DNA of 64,000 nt from Eriocheir sinensis (GCF_024679095.1 NC_066522.1:12616253-12680252), one strand, 5' to 3'. Positions 12,641-24,639 are shown, counted from the first letter of the stretch. Notes: generated by a model from the sequence alone, not told the origin. Numbers and translations: made by a program.

Positions 12641-13135
12641 ACTAATGTCAGCACCTCCACCACCCGCACCGCCATCACATGCTCGGTCATGCGCGCCCGC
12701 TGATCGGGGCAGGGACCGGGTTTTAATGGGAGGCTGGGGCGGAGATGTTTTGAAGAATTATAGTGGTTGTTGTTCTTGGTGTAATTTCCTATAATGTCCC
12801 AGGAACTACGTGGTTAAACAGCTTATTCGTTTTATCTATTAATTTATCTATTTTGCGTCGTACTATGTAACAAACTATTCGCTCTCCTACTCGCTATGAT
12901 TTATTTTTTTACCATTTCTTATTCTTTTTTACTCTTTTTACTGCTATTTTTATTACTTAAGGAGAAGTGCTTAGCGGACTCTTGTTTTCATTTTGGAGTT
13001 TGTAACATACGATTATATTCTGAATGTTGTGTAGGCCTATGAGTATCTTGATTTTTTTTTTCTTTCTATATCTATTCTTTCGTTTGCTTAGGTTGAGTTT
13101 TAGCGTTGTGTATTGGATATGATAGCTGACTCTAG

Positions 13136-13174
13136 TGTTGTAGCAGTAGTAGTAGTAGTAGTAGTTTTTATTGT

Positions 13175-13210
<36 letters not shown>

Positions 13211-13275
13211 CACCACCATTTCCACCATTATCACCACCACCACCACCATCACCGCCACTACCATCACCACCACTA
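13136..13275. repeat. (TAG)n-(CTA)n-(CCA)n compound microsatellite
   Basis: Short TAG run, then CTA run, then CCA/CCACCATCA repeats. The TAG and CTA parts are inverted with respect to each other and separated by about 12 bp, so a hairpin is possible. Confidence 0.92.
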
Positions 13276-13619
13276 CGCCTAATAATGAGGATAATAACTC
13301 GTGGGGGACTTTTGGGACATTTAAAGTTGGCGGGTTGAGGCCTAGGCGGCGATGGAGACCCCCTGGCGGCCATCCATCGAACTACGGAATGCTCGCCGGG
13401 CACACACACATACACACACACACACATCTTATAGCACGTTTGTCGAGGCAAAATCCATGACAGCCAACCAGACACAACCACACTATGAAAAATAACGCAG
13501 AAAATAACCCATAACTCATCCAGAGACACGAAATAAGGGAGTTCTAGCGAGAGAGATGTGTGCTGGGAAGGGGGTCATAGCCCTATACAGGCCTCCCCTT
13601 TTTGGACTAGTGTAGGTGT

Positions 13620-13965
13620 AGGACACTGGGAAATACACTAATGAGGAGAGAATAAATAGATATGCGGTTATAGTGATAATAAAGGAGTTTAAAAGAATAG
13701 ATGAAGTGTTGCATTCTGGGATGTATGAGTCCCCCCTCCTCTTCCTCCTCCTCCTCCTCCCAAGTATTAGATAAAATAACTAAAGCCAACCATAATATAG
13801 GCAAAGGAAGAGGATAAAAAGACATGAAATAATAATAAAAAGGAGTTTAAAAGAGGAGGTGAAGTGTTGCATTCTGGGAAAGGTGTTTGAGCCCCCCTTC
13901 CACCTCCTCCTCCTCCTCTTCCTCTTCCTCCTCCCCTCCACCACCTCCTCCTCCTCCTCCTCCTC
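13620..13965. repeat. Two-copy tandem duplication (about 159-bp period) ending in TCC tracts
   Basis: The block from AGGAGTTTAAAAGA through GAAGTGTTGCATTCTGGGA to GAGCCCCCxTCC occurs near 13683 and again near 13842. Each copy is followed by a (TCC)n run. Between the copies the sequence is only partly alike. Downstream, 13965-14240 is GGA/TCC-rich. Confidence 0.8.
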
Positions 13966-14400
13966 CAGTAGTGGCGAATGTGAAGTAGGAGGAGGAGACT
14001 GTGGACTAGAGCGGCTCCTATTCCTCCTATTCTTCCCCACCCTATCCTGTGCCTCTCCCTTGAAGGTCTTAGCGCCTCGAGAGTAGCCCGGAGGAGGAGG
14101 ACCATGCTAGGACTGGAGGAGGAGAGGCCGAGGAGGGCGTGAGGGCCGAGGAGGAGGACAGAGTGACTCGCCAGGAGGAGGAGGAGGAGAAGAAGAAGAG
14201 GAGGCCTGGCTTGTTTACAGTGGTGGCTCAGCTGGTGCAGGAGGTTCAGGGGGTTCTTAGGCCTCCCTCAGTGCTCCTCCCTCCTGCAGCAGTGCGTCCC
14301 TGGGCCCATGTGAGTCCCTGAGGCTGCCAAGGTCCGTCCCGCCAGCCCTTGGACAGGCAGGCAGACAGACAGACCATCCAGCGTATCTGTCTACCTATCC

Positions 14401-15300
14401 CTGTACGTACGTAAGTTGGTGTCCTCTCTGTGTATCGGCCTAGATAGTTTATTGCCATTATTAGTGTGAGAAAGAGTGAGTTTGAGTGTTAGTGTGACAG
14501 TATACCTCTAGTTTCCCCTCCTCCTCCTCCTCCTTCAGGTTCTCTTATTTGGTATGTTCGTAAGTTGGTGTCCTCTGTATGTGTTGGTCTAGATATTTTA
14601 TTGCCATTATTAGTGTGAGAAAGAGTGAGTTAGAGTGTTAGTGTGACAGTATACCTCTAGTTTCCCCTCCTCCTCCTCCTTCAGGTTCTCTTATTTGGTA
14701 TGTTCGTAAGTTGGTGTCCTCTGTACGTGTTGGTCTAGATAGTTTATTGCCATTATTAGAGTGAGAAATAGAGTGAGTTAGAGAATAAGTGTGACAGTAG
14801 GCTTATACCACTAGTTTCCCCTCCTCCTCCTCCTTCAGGTTCTCTTATTTGGTATGTTCGTAAGTTGGTGTCTGTACGTGTTGGTCTAGATAGTTTATTG
14901 CCATTATTAGAGTGAGAAATAGAGTGAGTTAGAGAATAAGTGTGACAGTAGGCCTATACCTCAAGCTTCCTCCTCCTTCAGGTTCTCTAATTTGGTGTGT
15001 TCGTAAGTTGGTGTCTGTATGTGTTGGGCTAGATAGTTTATTGCCATTATCAGAGTGAGAAATAGAGTGAGTTAGAGAATAAGTGTGACAGTAGGCTTAT
15101 ACCTCTAGTTTCCCCTCCTCCTCCTCCTTCAGGTTCTCTTATTTGGTATGTTCGTAAGTTGGTGTCTCAGTATGTGTTAGTCTAGATAGTTTATTCCTAT
15201 TATTAGAGAGAAAGAGAGTGAGAGTATTATTATGACAGTTTACCATAGTCTCCCATCCTCTTCCTCCTTCTCCTCCTTCAGGTTCTCATATTTTAAGGCT
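14401..15300. repeat. Six-copy minisatellite, 142-154 bp unit with internal (TCC)n
   Basis: The anchor AAGTTGGTGTC begins near 14413, 14562, 14708, 14862, 15004 and 15156, giving periods of 149, 146, 154, 142 and 152 bp. Each unit carries TCTAGATAGTTTATT, a GTGAGAAAxAGAGTGAG block, GTGTGACAGTA, a CCCCTCCTCC tract and CTTCAGGTTCTC. Copies two to five are most alike and the last is diverged. Unit length varies mainly through the TCC tract and short deletions. Confidence 0.93.
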
Positions 15301-16110
15301 CAGTCAGGGAGGTTCTTCTGTGGGTGTGCTCAGTGGAGGTTCTTGGCATTGGGAGGTGTACATTCCGTGTTGCCTTTGAAGCTACTCAGTGTTCGCTTTT
15401 GATTTGTGTCATCTAGGTTAGGTTTGGGTGAGTACTATATATTGGTGAGGTGTCATGGCACAGGTTATCGGGTGGGTGTTATCTAGCGTAGGCATGACAT
15501 GGGGGTGTACACATTGTTTGTTGTGCTGTGAGTATTTTTTGTGTGAACTTTCCATATATTTTGATGTAGAGTTTATAAGGATGGGATTGTCAAATGAGTT
15601 GACACGTGAATGATTATTATTGGCATCTGTAGGTTAGATTGTATTCACCTGTCTTTTAGTACCCTGATGAGATATCAAGAAGGGCAGCTTCCCTCAAGGT
15701 CACTAAAAGATAGGTGATTATATTTTTGTTACCTCCCTATTGTGGGGTCTGCCCCCTCATATGGGCAGGTCCTTTTACATCAATGTACACAAAAATATTG
15801 TGTTACCCCAATGAGCATGAGGTGTCTTTTTGTCTCAATGAACCCCATTGTTACCCCAGTGAACATGAAATGTTTTTTTTACCTCTTTGATCCTGGATTA
15901 CAAACTGTACTTCAGTGTTCATTGAGCTAAAAAGACAGCTTTTTTATTTCAACGAACATTGGGGTGCTGTGTGCAATTGGGGATCATTGGGGTACAGGGG
16001 GGTATTAGTGACATAAAAAACAATATCTGCGTTGATGTGTTGTGGGTTATCTTTGGGGTAAAAAGTATTTTTTCCCTACTTTTTCTATGGCAACACTTTC
16101 AAATGTTGCA
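15300..16110. other. Spacer with a hairpin and repeated ACCCCAATGA motifs; no gene
   Basis: A 15-bp inverted repeat with one mismatch (CACCTGTCTTTTAGT against its complement) lies at about 15644-15717. The motif ACCCCAATGA or its complement recurs several times between 15800 and 15990. No open frame with recognisable content. Confidence 0.45.
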
Positions 16111-16114
16111 TAGT

Positions 16115-16185
16115 TCATGAACACCAACTCTGACTATACGGGCATGTGGCATGCTACCTGGAAACTGAGAGTGGTGATTAGTTTG
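16115..16185 (+). mobile_element. Small LINE fragment
   Basis: The block CAACTCTGACTATACGGGCA continuing to TGGCATGCTACCTGGA resembles 18168-18212 in the larger LINE copy and the peptide LRLYGHVA typical of that family. No boundaries visible. Confidence 0.5.
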
Positions 16186-16959
16186 GTCAATCAAAATTGG
16201 AAAAAAAAAGGGACATGATCACCTATTATTTCCTAATGAAAGCAACTATAGTAAAGGCCAATTGAATGTACTTCTCCTTCTGCTTCAAAATCATGGACAC
16301 TGTTGATCTGTTGAGCACTGCCTGGCTGGCTGGTAGATATCTGGTGATGTTTTAAAAAAAATTTATTATGGGCATATTTGAAAATTGATATGGACATAGA
16401 TAGGATTGCATGTCGTAAGAACAAAAAAGGTTATGCATTTTGAAATACTGAAAGAGCTAAATATTCAATAATGAATGGTCAAATAGCAGGGGTATACTGT
16501 AGCTACTTACAGTAACCACTGGTGAGAGGATTGGAAATTGGAATGAGCAGTGTCAGGGGACAGGGGAGATTCTTGATGAGAGACTCATGGGAACAAGATC
16601 ACATACTGTATTTGATAAATCACAATGTGCTTATATTTATGTGTTGTTTACTGACCTTAAGGTATGCTTTCATGGTGGGGGCTTTATTCCCTCAAGTGCT
16701 GGGGCAGTGCACAATGCGCAGTTGTGCACTGTTATGCTGCGGTGAATAATGTTTGTGTATTGCTCACTGCATGAAACCTTGTGCAGTGTTGCACTCTTGC
16801 ATATGAAAAAGCAGGTGCCCAAATGCAAAATTAGTTGAACTTCATGACCTTGTGTAACACCAACATAAGTTTCAACAGGGGAAACTTACTGCCTATGTAA
16901 ATCTCAAGATTCGACTCCATGCATCACAAGGCATTCTGGGATGTTCTACAGATCTGTGG

Positions 16960-17150
16960 AATTCTTGTAAGGATTATTGACCTGATGAGTGCATGAGGAG
17001 ATGAAGCTTCTGGAACTGAAGGTCTCCTGGACTTGGGATGGACAGGTCAGCTGCATGGGAGCTTGCTCAAGAGGACCACCGGGAGTATGGACAGCGAGTG
17101 AGTGAAGCGATGCACCCCCTGGCGTATGCTCTTCATTAGTTAATTAGTTT
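16960..17150 (+). mobile_element. 5'-truncated LINE copy (3' end only)
   Basis: Ends with GAGTGAAGCGATGCACCCCC and GGCGTATGCTC followed by TTAGTTAATTAG, the same terminal structure as at 18430. It abuts the next LINE copy on the same strand. The translated remnant is broken. Confidence 0.65.
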
Positions 17151-17154
17151 GTGT

Positions 17155-18430
17155 CCTTTACTCAGGGACTGAGAGTTCAGTGAAGTTGGGGGAGGCATTT
17201 CCAGGTTATTCCCTGTTACTTCAAGAATGAGGCAGGGGTGCATCCTTGCAGGCAAAGCTGCTGATCAAAGTTATTGTGGAGCATCTGTTGGCAACATCAA
17301 GGCCACTGACCTTGTTTTGGCTAATGTTGCTGCACTTCTCACGGAAATGTTTGAGGTCCTGGTGTTGGCACTCAAAGTGCTGCATGAGGAGGCGAAGCCC
17401 CTGGGACTGAAGGTCTCTTTGGCCAAAACCAAGGTCCAGTCATTTGGAGGCTTGCTGGATGACACAATTCAGTCTGTTTATGCATGTGGTAAGGATGTTG
17501 AGGTCACCAAAAGTTGCACATGTCTTGTGTAGTGCATAACAATATTATGTCTTACCAGGAAGTCACTAAATGGATTGGCCTGACCCACAATTTTATGGAC
17601 TCACTCAACACGAGTATATGGTGTTGCTGATATCTATGCAGGCGGACAAAGATTTGAATCTTAAGTTGCTTGTGCTCTTACTGTATGACTGTGAGACATG
17701 AACACTGAATAGTGACTTGGAGAGGCTTGCCGATTCTTTGGGAGGCAGTGTCTGAGTGGTTAGTGTTCAGGCCCCACATTCACCGTGTTTTGGACGATGC
17801 GGGTTTGAATCTGCCGCTACCACCTGGGATTTTTCAGTCACCCCCGAGTTGCCTAAGACTACCCACATGCTGACCTGAAGACCACCTATCAATCCGGACT
17901 CTAGAGGAACTGTTCAAGTACCTAAATCAAGACTGAGCTCTGGGGGGCACCATGAGCCAAGAATTGATGGCGCCGCTGTAAACATTTCCCTGCGCTATGA
18001 CGGGCTTGGGCCAACCACCAACCCTCCAATAAAAAGCCTACCGACATTTTAGGAAAAAAAAAAAAAAAAAAAAAGAAAACTTTGCAGGATCATGGAATGA
18101 CTTTATGTTGAACCAGCGACTACTCTGTGAAAGTGAATCGAGGTTTCTTGCCAGCTTAGTCTGTGAATGCCAACTTTGGCTATATGGGCACGTGTCATGC
18201 TTCCTGGATGTTGTTCCTGCTCATAAGGCTGTTTCTTTCTGTACAAGACACCCCAGATTGGAGGAGACCAAGGAGAAGCCCACGTAACTCACGACTGGTT
18301 GATTGATCTTGCCAGGAGGGACTTAGGAGGGATAGGGTAGCTGTGTGGGGGCTTGTTAACGGGGGCTGTCGGGAGTGAAGGTGGCGAGTGAATGAAGCGA
18401 CATGCCCCCAGGCGTATGGTCCCTGTTAGT
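17155..18430 (+). mobile_element. Non-LTR retrotransposon copy, reverse transcriptase C-terminal part, interrupted by a SINE
   Basis: The frame 17227-17532 reads from RQGC through a decayed copy of the catalytic region (the expected FADD motif reads LANV) and then EAKPLGLKVSLAKTKVQSFG, a conserved RT block. After the SINE insertion the ORF resumes with LNQRLLCESESR and LWLYGHVS, and ends in the family's GCGTATG...TTAGTTA tail. The loss of FADD, stops and the inserted SINE make it inactive. It belongs to the same family as the fragments near 12.1, 16.1, 17.0 and 43 kb. Confidence 0.8.
17742..18080 (+). mobile_element. tRNA-derived SINE (family A, copy 1) with poly(A) tail, nested in a LINE
   Basis: The 5' head has a box A-like GAGTGGTTAGTGTTC and a box B-like GGGTTTGAATCT about 50 bp downstream. 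A unique body (CTGAAGACCACCTATC, ATGAGCCAAG) follows and then about 20 A residues. It interrupts the LINE ORF between sequences that are contiguous in intact relatives. A second, diverged copy lies at 55630-55926 on the other strand. Only a weak CTTTG target duplication is visible. Confidence 0.82.
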
Positions 18431-20130
18431 TATTTGCACTTGTGCACCTGCCCAGTGTATTGTGCAGTGCACAGTCAACAAGACATGTGGTATTGGGTGC
18501 TGCCTGCATGACTGGACAAGGGGTAGGGAAGGCTCGGGCAGGTTGTGAAGGTTCTAAATGTTTGGGGGAGGGCAATATCCACAGTCTAATGATTTGTTAG
18601 GGTGTGGATATTTTCTTTAGCTAAATAATATGCTTTAATGATTATTGTAAGAAAATGTATATTTTCTTGCATATCTATATTCAATTATTATCAATAAAAT
18701 CTCTTTGAGAAAATAAAAATGCTGATAAAAGTAAAACTGTCAACATCACTGCCTTTGGTTCCCTGCCCCTCTGCTCAATCCTCAGATTGAACTTCCATCA
18801 GTTAACAATGCCTTGCCCCAGTCCTGCCACCGTAGTGTGTGAACTGAATCATTTTGTGATGAAGGGCACGAAACAAGAGAAGAGTCAGAAGACCTCACCA
18901 GCTCCTGTCTCCACCTTGCCAAAACAATATCATTTAGTTGTCTCAATAACCAAGAGAGCTTAGAAATAATAGAAAATAATAGTAAAAAGTAAGCATGATA
19001 ATTAAAGTAAATATCAGTAATTCCCACAAGTATATGCATGGTTTGCACTTATGCTGTGTGGCATTGTGCAAGTTAACTAATAGTCAGATTGCATACCTAT
19101 GGTTGTGCATGGTAATGAAATGTGGATTGTGCATTGTTCTTGCACAAGGTCCTTTCTTGGTTGTGATGCCCACCACTGCCCCTTAGTGTCACTTAAGCTG
19201 CATCCCTTTGGAACCGTGGCACATTGAAATGTTTCCTATGGTTTTCATGGTGAATTGCCTTTTGTCCGTGATGCATTAAGATACATCAGAAAACCTAGAT
19301 GGATCATGGAAGTAATTACTGGTTATAAAAAGAAATACAGGCTCATCCTTTCTCCTGCTCTCCAAAATGTGCAGGTAGCTGTATCTCAAAATATAATATC
19401 AACTAACCCAATCTGACCTAATTTAGATTGACCTAATCTGGTTCATAACCTGAATGACCCTAGTCTCTCTTTCTCATTGGATATTTATGCTGTCTCCTCA
19501 GTTGTCTATGTCCTTGGAGTCTATATGTTATGCCAAATAGTCTTATTTTTAAGAATTATAAAGCTGTTCAGTATTTGACTTACAAGGTATAGTTATAACA
19601 TTACTATGATATTGTAGTGTAGTGTATGATTAATATGAAAGGGTTTGTCAACAGATTTTTCTAGTTGAGTAATTTTCTGCCATAATCCTTTTAAGTTTTC
19701 AAAGGTTTCTTGTAATAATGGGGCACCAGTTTAAGGCCATAAGGTCACTAATTCCATGGTTACGTCAATGCAGAGGAAGGGGAAGATGGTAATGGAGAGA
19801 TGAGCAGTAGAGTATAAAAGTAACCATAATGATTATCATGAACATGTTTAATGTATCACAAAATATTACTTTATTTTTCATAATTACCTTGAAACATTGT
19901 ACTTTGGTCACAGGGTAATTTAAGTGTGTTTTGATGACTTTCTTCATGCTTGTAAAATTAACAGCTTCATTATTTCTCGCTGCTATGTTGCTTGGTTTGG
20001 TGACTGTTTAGATAGCTAGTTGTGAGTAAACAGTCTGATACTAGCCATATGTAGTTGATATAACATCATTAGCCCCTTTCTTTTTTACTCTACACACAAT
20101 AACACACACACATACACACACACACACATG
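18430..20130. other. AT-rich spacer, no supported gene
   Basis: Unique-looking DNA without open frames of recognisable content. A repeated GTGCACxxTGCACA style of sequence appears around 18430-18480 and also near 16700-16800. A short CA tract precedes the SINE at the right edge. Confidence 0.5.
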
Positions 20131-20134
20131 CATA

Positions 20135-20375
20135 TGGGGCTCTGTAGTGCAGTGGTTAGCATGCTCGCTTCACACTTGAGGAGTCTTCCTTAATTCGTGC
20201 TCCCTGTGCACCAGTAGTGAATGGAAACTGGCTGTCGGTCAAGGGTTGTGTCCCGTCTCCTGGGTGTGTGGGTATGATGTGAGGTTTCCGTCATACCCAA
20301 AGATCCATCACCTGAGCTCCAGACTCATTTAAGGATCGCAAATCAATCACGTGATCAGACCGTGGTGAGTCACAC
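20135..20375 (+). mobile_element. tRNA-derived SINE (family B)
   Basis: A tRNA-like head with box A-like TAGTGCAGTGGTTAGCATGC and a degenerate box B is followed by a non-tRNA body (GGAAACTGGCTGTCGG, TCACCTGAGCTCCAGAC). CA repeats lie on both sides. No poly(A) tail; this class often ends in simple repeats. A functional tRNA is excluded because the cloverleaf is incomplete. Confidence 0.65.
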
Positions 20376-20919
20376 ACACACAAATATATACACACTTACC
20401 TACCTGTACTTATTTTATTTATTTATTTATTTATTTTTTACATCATCTGCATCTTTCTAGACTATATGATAAACTGGTGCCAGAAAATTATCACCACCTT
20501 TCTTTAGTGCAGTAATTGGATGTTTATAAAGAAAAGGTATTATAAGAGGGAAGATTTTGTGTGCTTTTACTTGATCCCACAAAGCCTCCATGCAGGTAGC
20601 CAAGCAGGGAGGGGGAGAGAGGGGTGCAAGGGAGAGGGAAGAGGGAGGGAGGGAAGGAGGGGATCAGGTGGGTAGGTTGTCATCCTCATCATAAAACTGA
20701 CCTGAACTATTATCTGCTCCAGTGCACTTGAGGGAGACTTCCTCTTTTTTTAATAGACTCAGGGTAGGCCTCTTCAAATTGAATTTCTGAACGCCAATAT
20801 ATTTACCGGATTTTTTTTTTTCCGTGGTGTATGCCCCCCGTCTGTTACCTGTACCTGTTTATTTTTTTTTTTCATTTTGTCAATTAATCTTCCTCTTTCC
20901 TCCTCTCTGTCTCCTTTCC

Positions 20920-21024
<105 letters not shown>

Positions 21025-21594
21025 TTACTTTTACATATCATTCCATTGATCCATGTGTTTATTTATTCATATTAGTCTCCCCATTGTTCCTTTCTAGGTG
21101 GGCAGATGTTTGAAATGGAGCAGGAACAATAATTCTTTAGGTCGAGGCGTTATTTGTGTGTATTTTCTACCATGTCTTGATTGGCATTAGAAGGCACTGA
21201 ACATATCTACCTCCTATCTGTCTGTCTGTCTTTATACTTCACCCTCGTTATTTTGTTTAGAGTCACGATAATTTCGTTACAGATCATCATTGTTGTTGTT
21301 GTCAGTTTGTTAGTGGCAGTGCAGAGGAGAACTAACAAGCCAAGAACATTTACTTGTCCACCTTATTAATGTATCGACCTCCACCTGCTTTCGTCGAGGG
21401 GTAACAATGATTTCCTAAAAGACCAGAAATGTGGTGGTTTTCGTTTCCACAGGGTGTCAGTAATGGTGGCAGCAGTGCACAGGCGGAGAGGAAAGCTCTG
21501 TGGGGGCCCGGTCCATTATGTCGCGGTGCAGCCCGGAGACTTGTATCCGGGCCGCCCCATTGAACCGCCAGGCTAAAGGGGGAACCCAGGGAAG

Positions 21595-21965
21595 GCAGAA
21601 ATGTCTAAAGGAAACAGAGGAGTAGGAGGAGGTGGTGGCAGGGCAGGAGGCTGAAATGTCTAAAGGAAGCAAAGGAGGAGGAGGAGGTGTGATGGTGGTG
21701 GTGGTGATGGTGGTGGCGGAAACTCTGGAGACCAAGGAGAGCAAAAATGTCCAAAAGAATCAGGGAGGAAGAGGACGAATACGAGGCGGAGAGGGAAATT
21801 TAAGAGGGAAGAGACTGGAAGGGAAAACGCTGGAGGAGGAGGAGAGTTTATACACCGTGGACGACAGAAATCTGCAAAGGAAACAGGGGAGAGAAGAGGC
21901 TGAAAGCTGAAAGAGGAAGCGCAGGAGGAGGAGGAGGAGGAGGAGGAGAGGGAGCAGAAATGAAA
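21595..21965. repeat. Degenerate purine-rich minisatellite anchored on GGA tracts
   Basis: The motif GAAATGTCTAAAGGAAxCA followed by GGAGGAGG recurs in diverged form near 21598, 21653, 21742, 21868 and 21958. The whole region is over 80% purine on the + strand. The long minus-strand open frame across it is a consequence of this bias, not a gene. Confidence 0.7.
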
Positions 21966-22666
21966 AAGAACAGAAAGATGCAGTGCTCGGGGGCAGGCAG
22001 GCGGGCAGGGAGGTAGATGAAGGGGGAACTGGGAGTGTGATTGTCTGGAAAAAAGGAAGGTATCTCTGCATTATCCTAACATTAAATAAGCAAGGGGGTG
22101 TGGCGTCACACCAGCGAGGTGAGCGTGGTGTTCGTGTGTGCATTATGTGCCGCTCGCCCCAGTAATGCAGCAGTTTGTGTTGGGCTTTTAGAGGCATAAT
22201 AGTCATGTCGAGTGGAAGACGGGGTGAAAGGCGGAGTCTGAATGGTGCGACAACCCCCTCCCCCCACGCCCTACCGCCCATCTCTCCTAACTGGAGGAGG
22301 AGGAGAAGCGAGGTTATGGGCAACCCTCCCCCCCCCTCCTTCTTACACCACACCCCTGTACCCTCAGTGGGGAAGGAGGGGGGAAGGGAGGTTATAGGCG
22401 GCTTGGTGTGTGTGTGTGTGTGTGTGTACATGTGTGCCTCAATGGGAGGGTGGGGGGCTAGAGGGGCACTCGCCTGTTTTCGTTTCACAATTCTGAACCT
22501 TAAGGTATCGGGGGGCGCGTGGGGCGACGCCACCAGAGTTGAGGGTTAGTGCCTCACCCACTCTTTGTGTTGCTTCCTTTTTTCCAGAGTCCTGAAGGCA
22601 AGGTTGTCAGCAAACACAAACACCACCAGCACCGTCATGTCTGACTTGCTCTTTGTCTTATTTCAG

Positions 22667-22772
22667 ATGTAATTGTTGCGTTTTGCTGGACAAGGGCAGA
22701 AACAACAGCAGCAACAGGACAGACGCCCGTGACGAACTTGGCGCGTGCGTGAGGCTGCCGCGAGGGGAGAGG
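22667..22772 (+). other. Candidate non-coding exon
   Basis: TCTTATTTCAG precedes 22667 and GG|GTAAGC follows 22772, a good acceptor-donor pair around 106 nt of mixed, partly CpG-rich sequence. No frame resembles a known protein. It lies on the Axin strand 6.7 kb upstream of the first recognisable Axin exon, so it might be a 5' UTR exon; chance is a real alternative. Confidence 0.25.
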
Positions 22773-22889
22773 GTAAGCAGCTCCCGGCACCACCCTGCCT
22801 GGCGCTGGGACAATGGACATAGCAGGACACTGGGCCGCCCTGTGCCTTGACCATCTTGTGATTTGTTAACTGGATACTCTGCAGAGCCT

Positions 22890-23410
22890 TGTGAGTATTG
22901 GCAACCTCTCCTTCAGCTCTTGGATCCCTCCCTTCCCTTTTCCTCTAAACTTTAGGTTCAGTATTTATCCGTCTTCTCTCCTCGCCTTTACATCCCTTCT
23001 CATCGCGCCCTTCTCTCTCTTTCTGTACCCCCTCCCCGGCCCTGTGGCCATTTCCAAGCTGCCTCCCCTCTCCGTTCTCCCTCCGCTGCCTCCAACACCC
23101 CCCCTCCTCCTCACCCTATATATGTACACATCCCATTTGTTCCCCCTGCACTGTTGTCCCTTCCTCCTCTCTTCTCAAGCCCCTCCCTTTTACCAACAGC
23201 TTCATTTTAAGATTGCTCTCTATCCCCCTTACCCCCTGCTCCCCTCATGTTGGTTCTCCCTCCCTATTTCCCTCGCCTCGCCTCTCCTCGCTTCGCCCTT
23301 CTCCTCCCTTCTCATATGGACTCCAGCATCCTAGTCTTGGCTGGCACAAAGCTGTCGTCATTGATTTATCAGTTTTCATAAATTTGTTGGCGGATTTTAC
23401 ATGCTGAATT
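22890..23410. other. Pyrimidine-rich stretch, no gene
   Basis: Strong C/T bias (CCCTCCC, CTCCTC, CTTCTC) over about 450 bp makes long but meaningless Pro/Ser/Leu frames. Followed by a (GT)26 run. Confidence 0.6.
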
Positions 23411-23411
23411 T

Positions 23412-23415
<4 letters not shown>

Positions 23416-23467
<52 letters not shown>
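23416..23467. repeat. (GT)n microsatellite, 52 bp
   Basis: Uninterrupted GT run, read directly. Followed by purine-rich DNA including a GGGCA pentamer repeat near 23650. Confidence 0.97.
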
Positions 23468-23468
<1 letters not shown>

Positions 23469-24639
23469 GCCAAGAGAGAAAGAGAGGAAACTTGCTTACT
23501 AAAGAGCAACATAATGTAAGAAAAAACAGGAAGGAAACAAGAGTAGGAGAAAAAATGTAATTAACCTGAGGGAAAAAAAAGGGAAAGTAGGTAGGTAAGT
23601 GGGAAGAGAGGGAGGGGTGGGAGAGGAGAGGGCAGGTAAGGAGGGATGGGACAGGGCAGGGCAGGGCAGGGCCAGGTAGGCAGCCTAGCTTTGGGAGGAA
23701 GAAAGGCAAAATATGAAGCCATTGTCATCACTAAATAATGGGCAGAGAGTGGTAGTCTTTTAGTAATGTTTACAAATTTGGGGTCTTTTATCCTGTGTAT
23801 TACTTAGGGCAGCTCATAGACTGGCCGGGGTCTCTTTGTTGGGCTCAGGGGGATGGGCAGAGGGGGAAGGGCAGCATCAGGCAGGTAGTACAGGTGCATC
23901 GTGGAGAGGCGCACTCTGTCTGACAGGTCTTATGCACCCTCGTCATAAGTGAAGAAGTCCGATAAAGCAGCAGCAAGACAAGTGTTTGCTCTGTGGTTGG
24001 TATTCATGTCTTGGGGGATGTTGGTGAGGCAGGATGGAGAGGGGAGCTTGAGGAGGAGGAGATGGAGAAGGAGGAGGAGGAGGAGCAGTGGCAGCAGCAG
24101 CAGCTTGATGTGTGAGGACCTGTTGCTGGTGTTATGCTGCTTGGAGAAAATTAACATCTACCTTGCGATGTCAGAGTTTCCAGCCGCCACTGTCATTGTT
24201 TCCTTTTCCTTCTACCTTCATTCTTCCTCTCGGAAATTATTTGGCCACTTACGTTCTGGCTTGAGAGCAGAGAAGAGGACCAGCTCCTCCTCTTGGGAAC
24301 TTTGGGATGAATGAGATGTTATTAGGGCATTAAAAGAGGGCTGGGTCTGGCGTTCACTCTCACTCTCGTTCTCCGCCATCCTGGGAACAATTGGACCATA
24401 ACTTGCCCCTCCAGCTTCCTCCAGCAGCTAGAATGCCATATTGTATAGTGTTTATTAATTTACTTTCCCAGAGATTGTATTGGAAGTATGGAACTTTCGA
24501 ACATTGTCCATTGTAAGCCCAGACGAACATAGACGCTCCCATAGAGAGATGGCCGGCGGTGAGGATGGGCCATCTTGGAGCCTTCCCTCTACTTTATAAA
24601 TGATGCCGAGTAGTTGGCAATCCTGGGATCGATATGCCA

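Noticed and set aside
12163..12703. Long Cys/Leu/Ser-rich open frames
   Set aside because: Produced by the TCTG tetranucleotide tract; three frames are open at once and none has a domain.
14401..15300. CRISPR-like array
   Set aside because: Units are 142-154 bp of continuous homology without repeat-spacer structure, in a eukaryotic genome; it is a minisatellite.
21760..22533. 257-codon minus-strand open frame, the longest non-Axin frame apart from the hAT
   Set aside because: Driven by the purine/pyrimidine bias of the GGA array; Pro/Ser/Leu/His low complexity, no splice or domain evidence.
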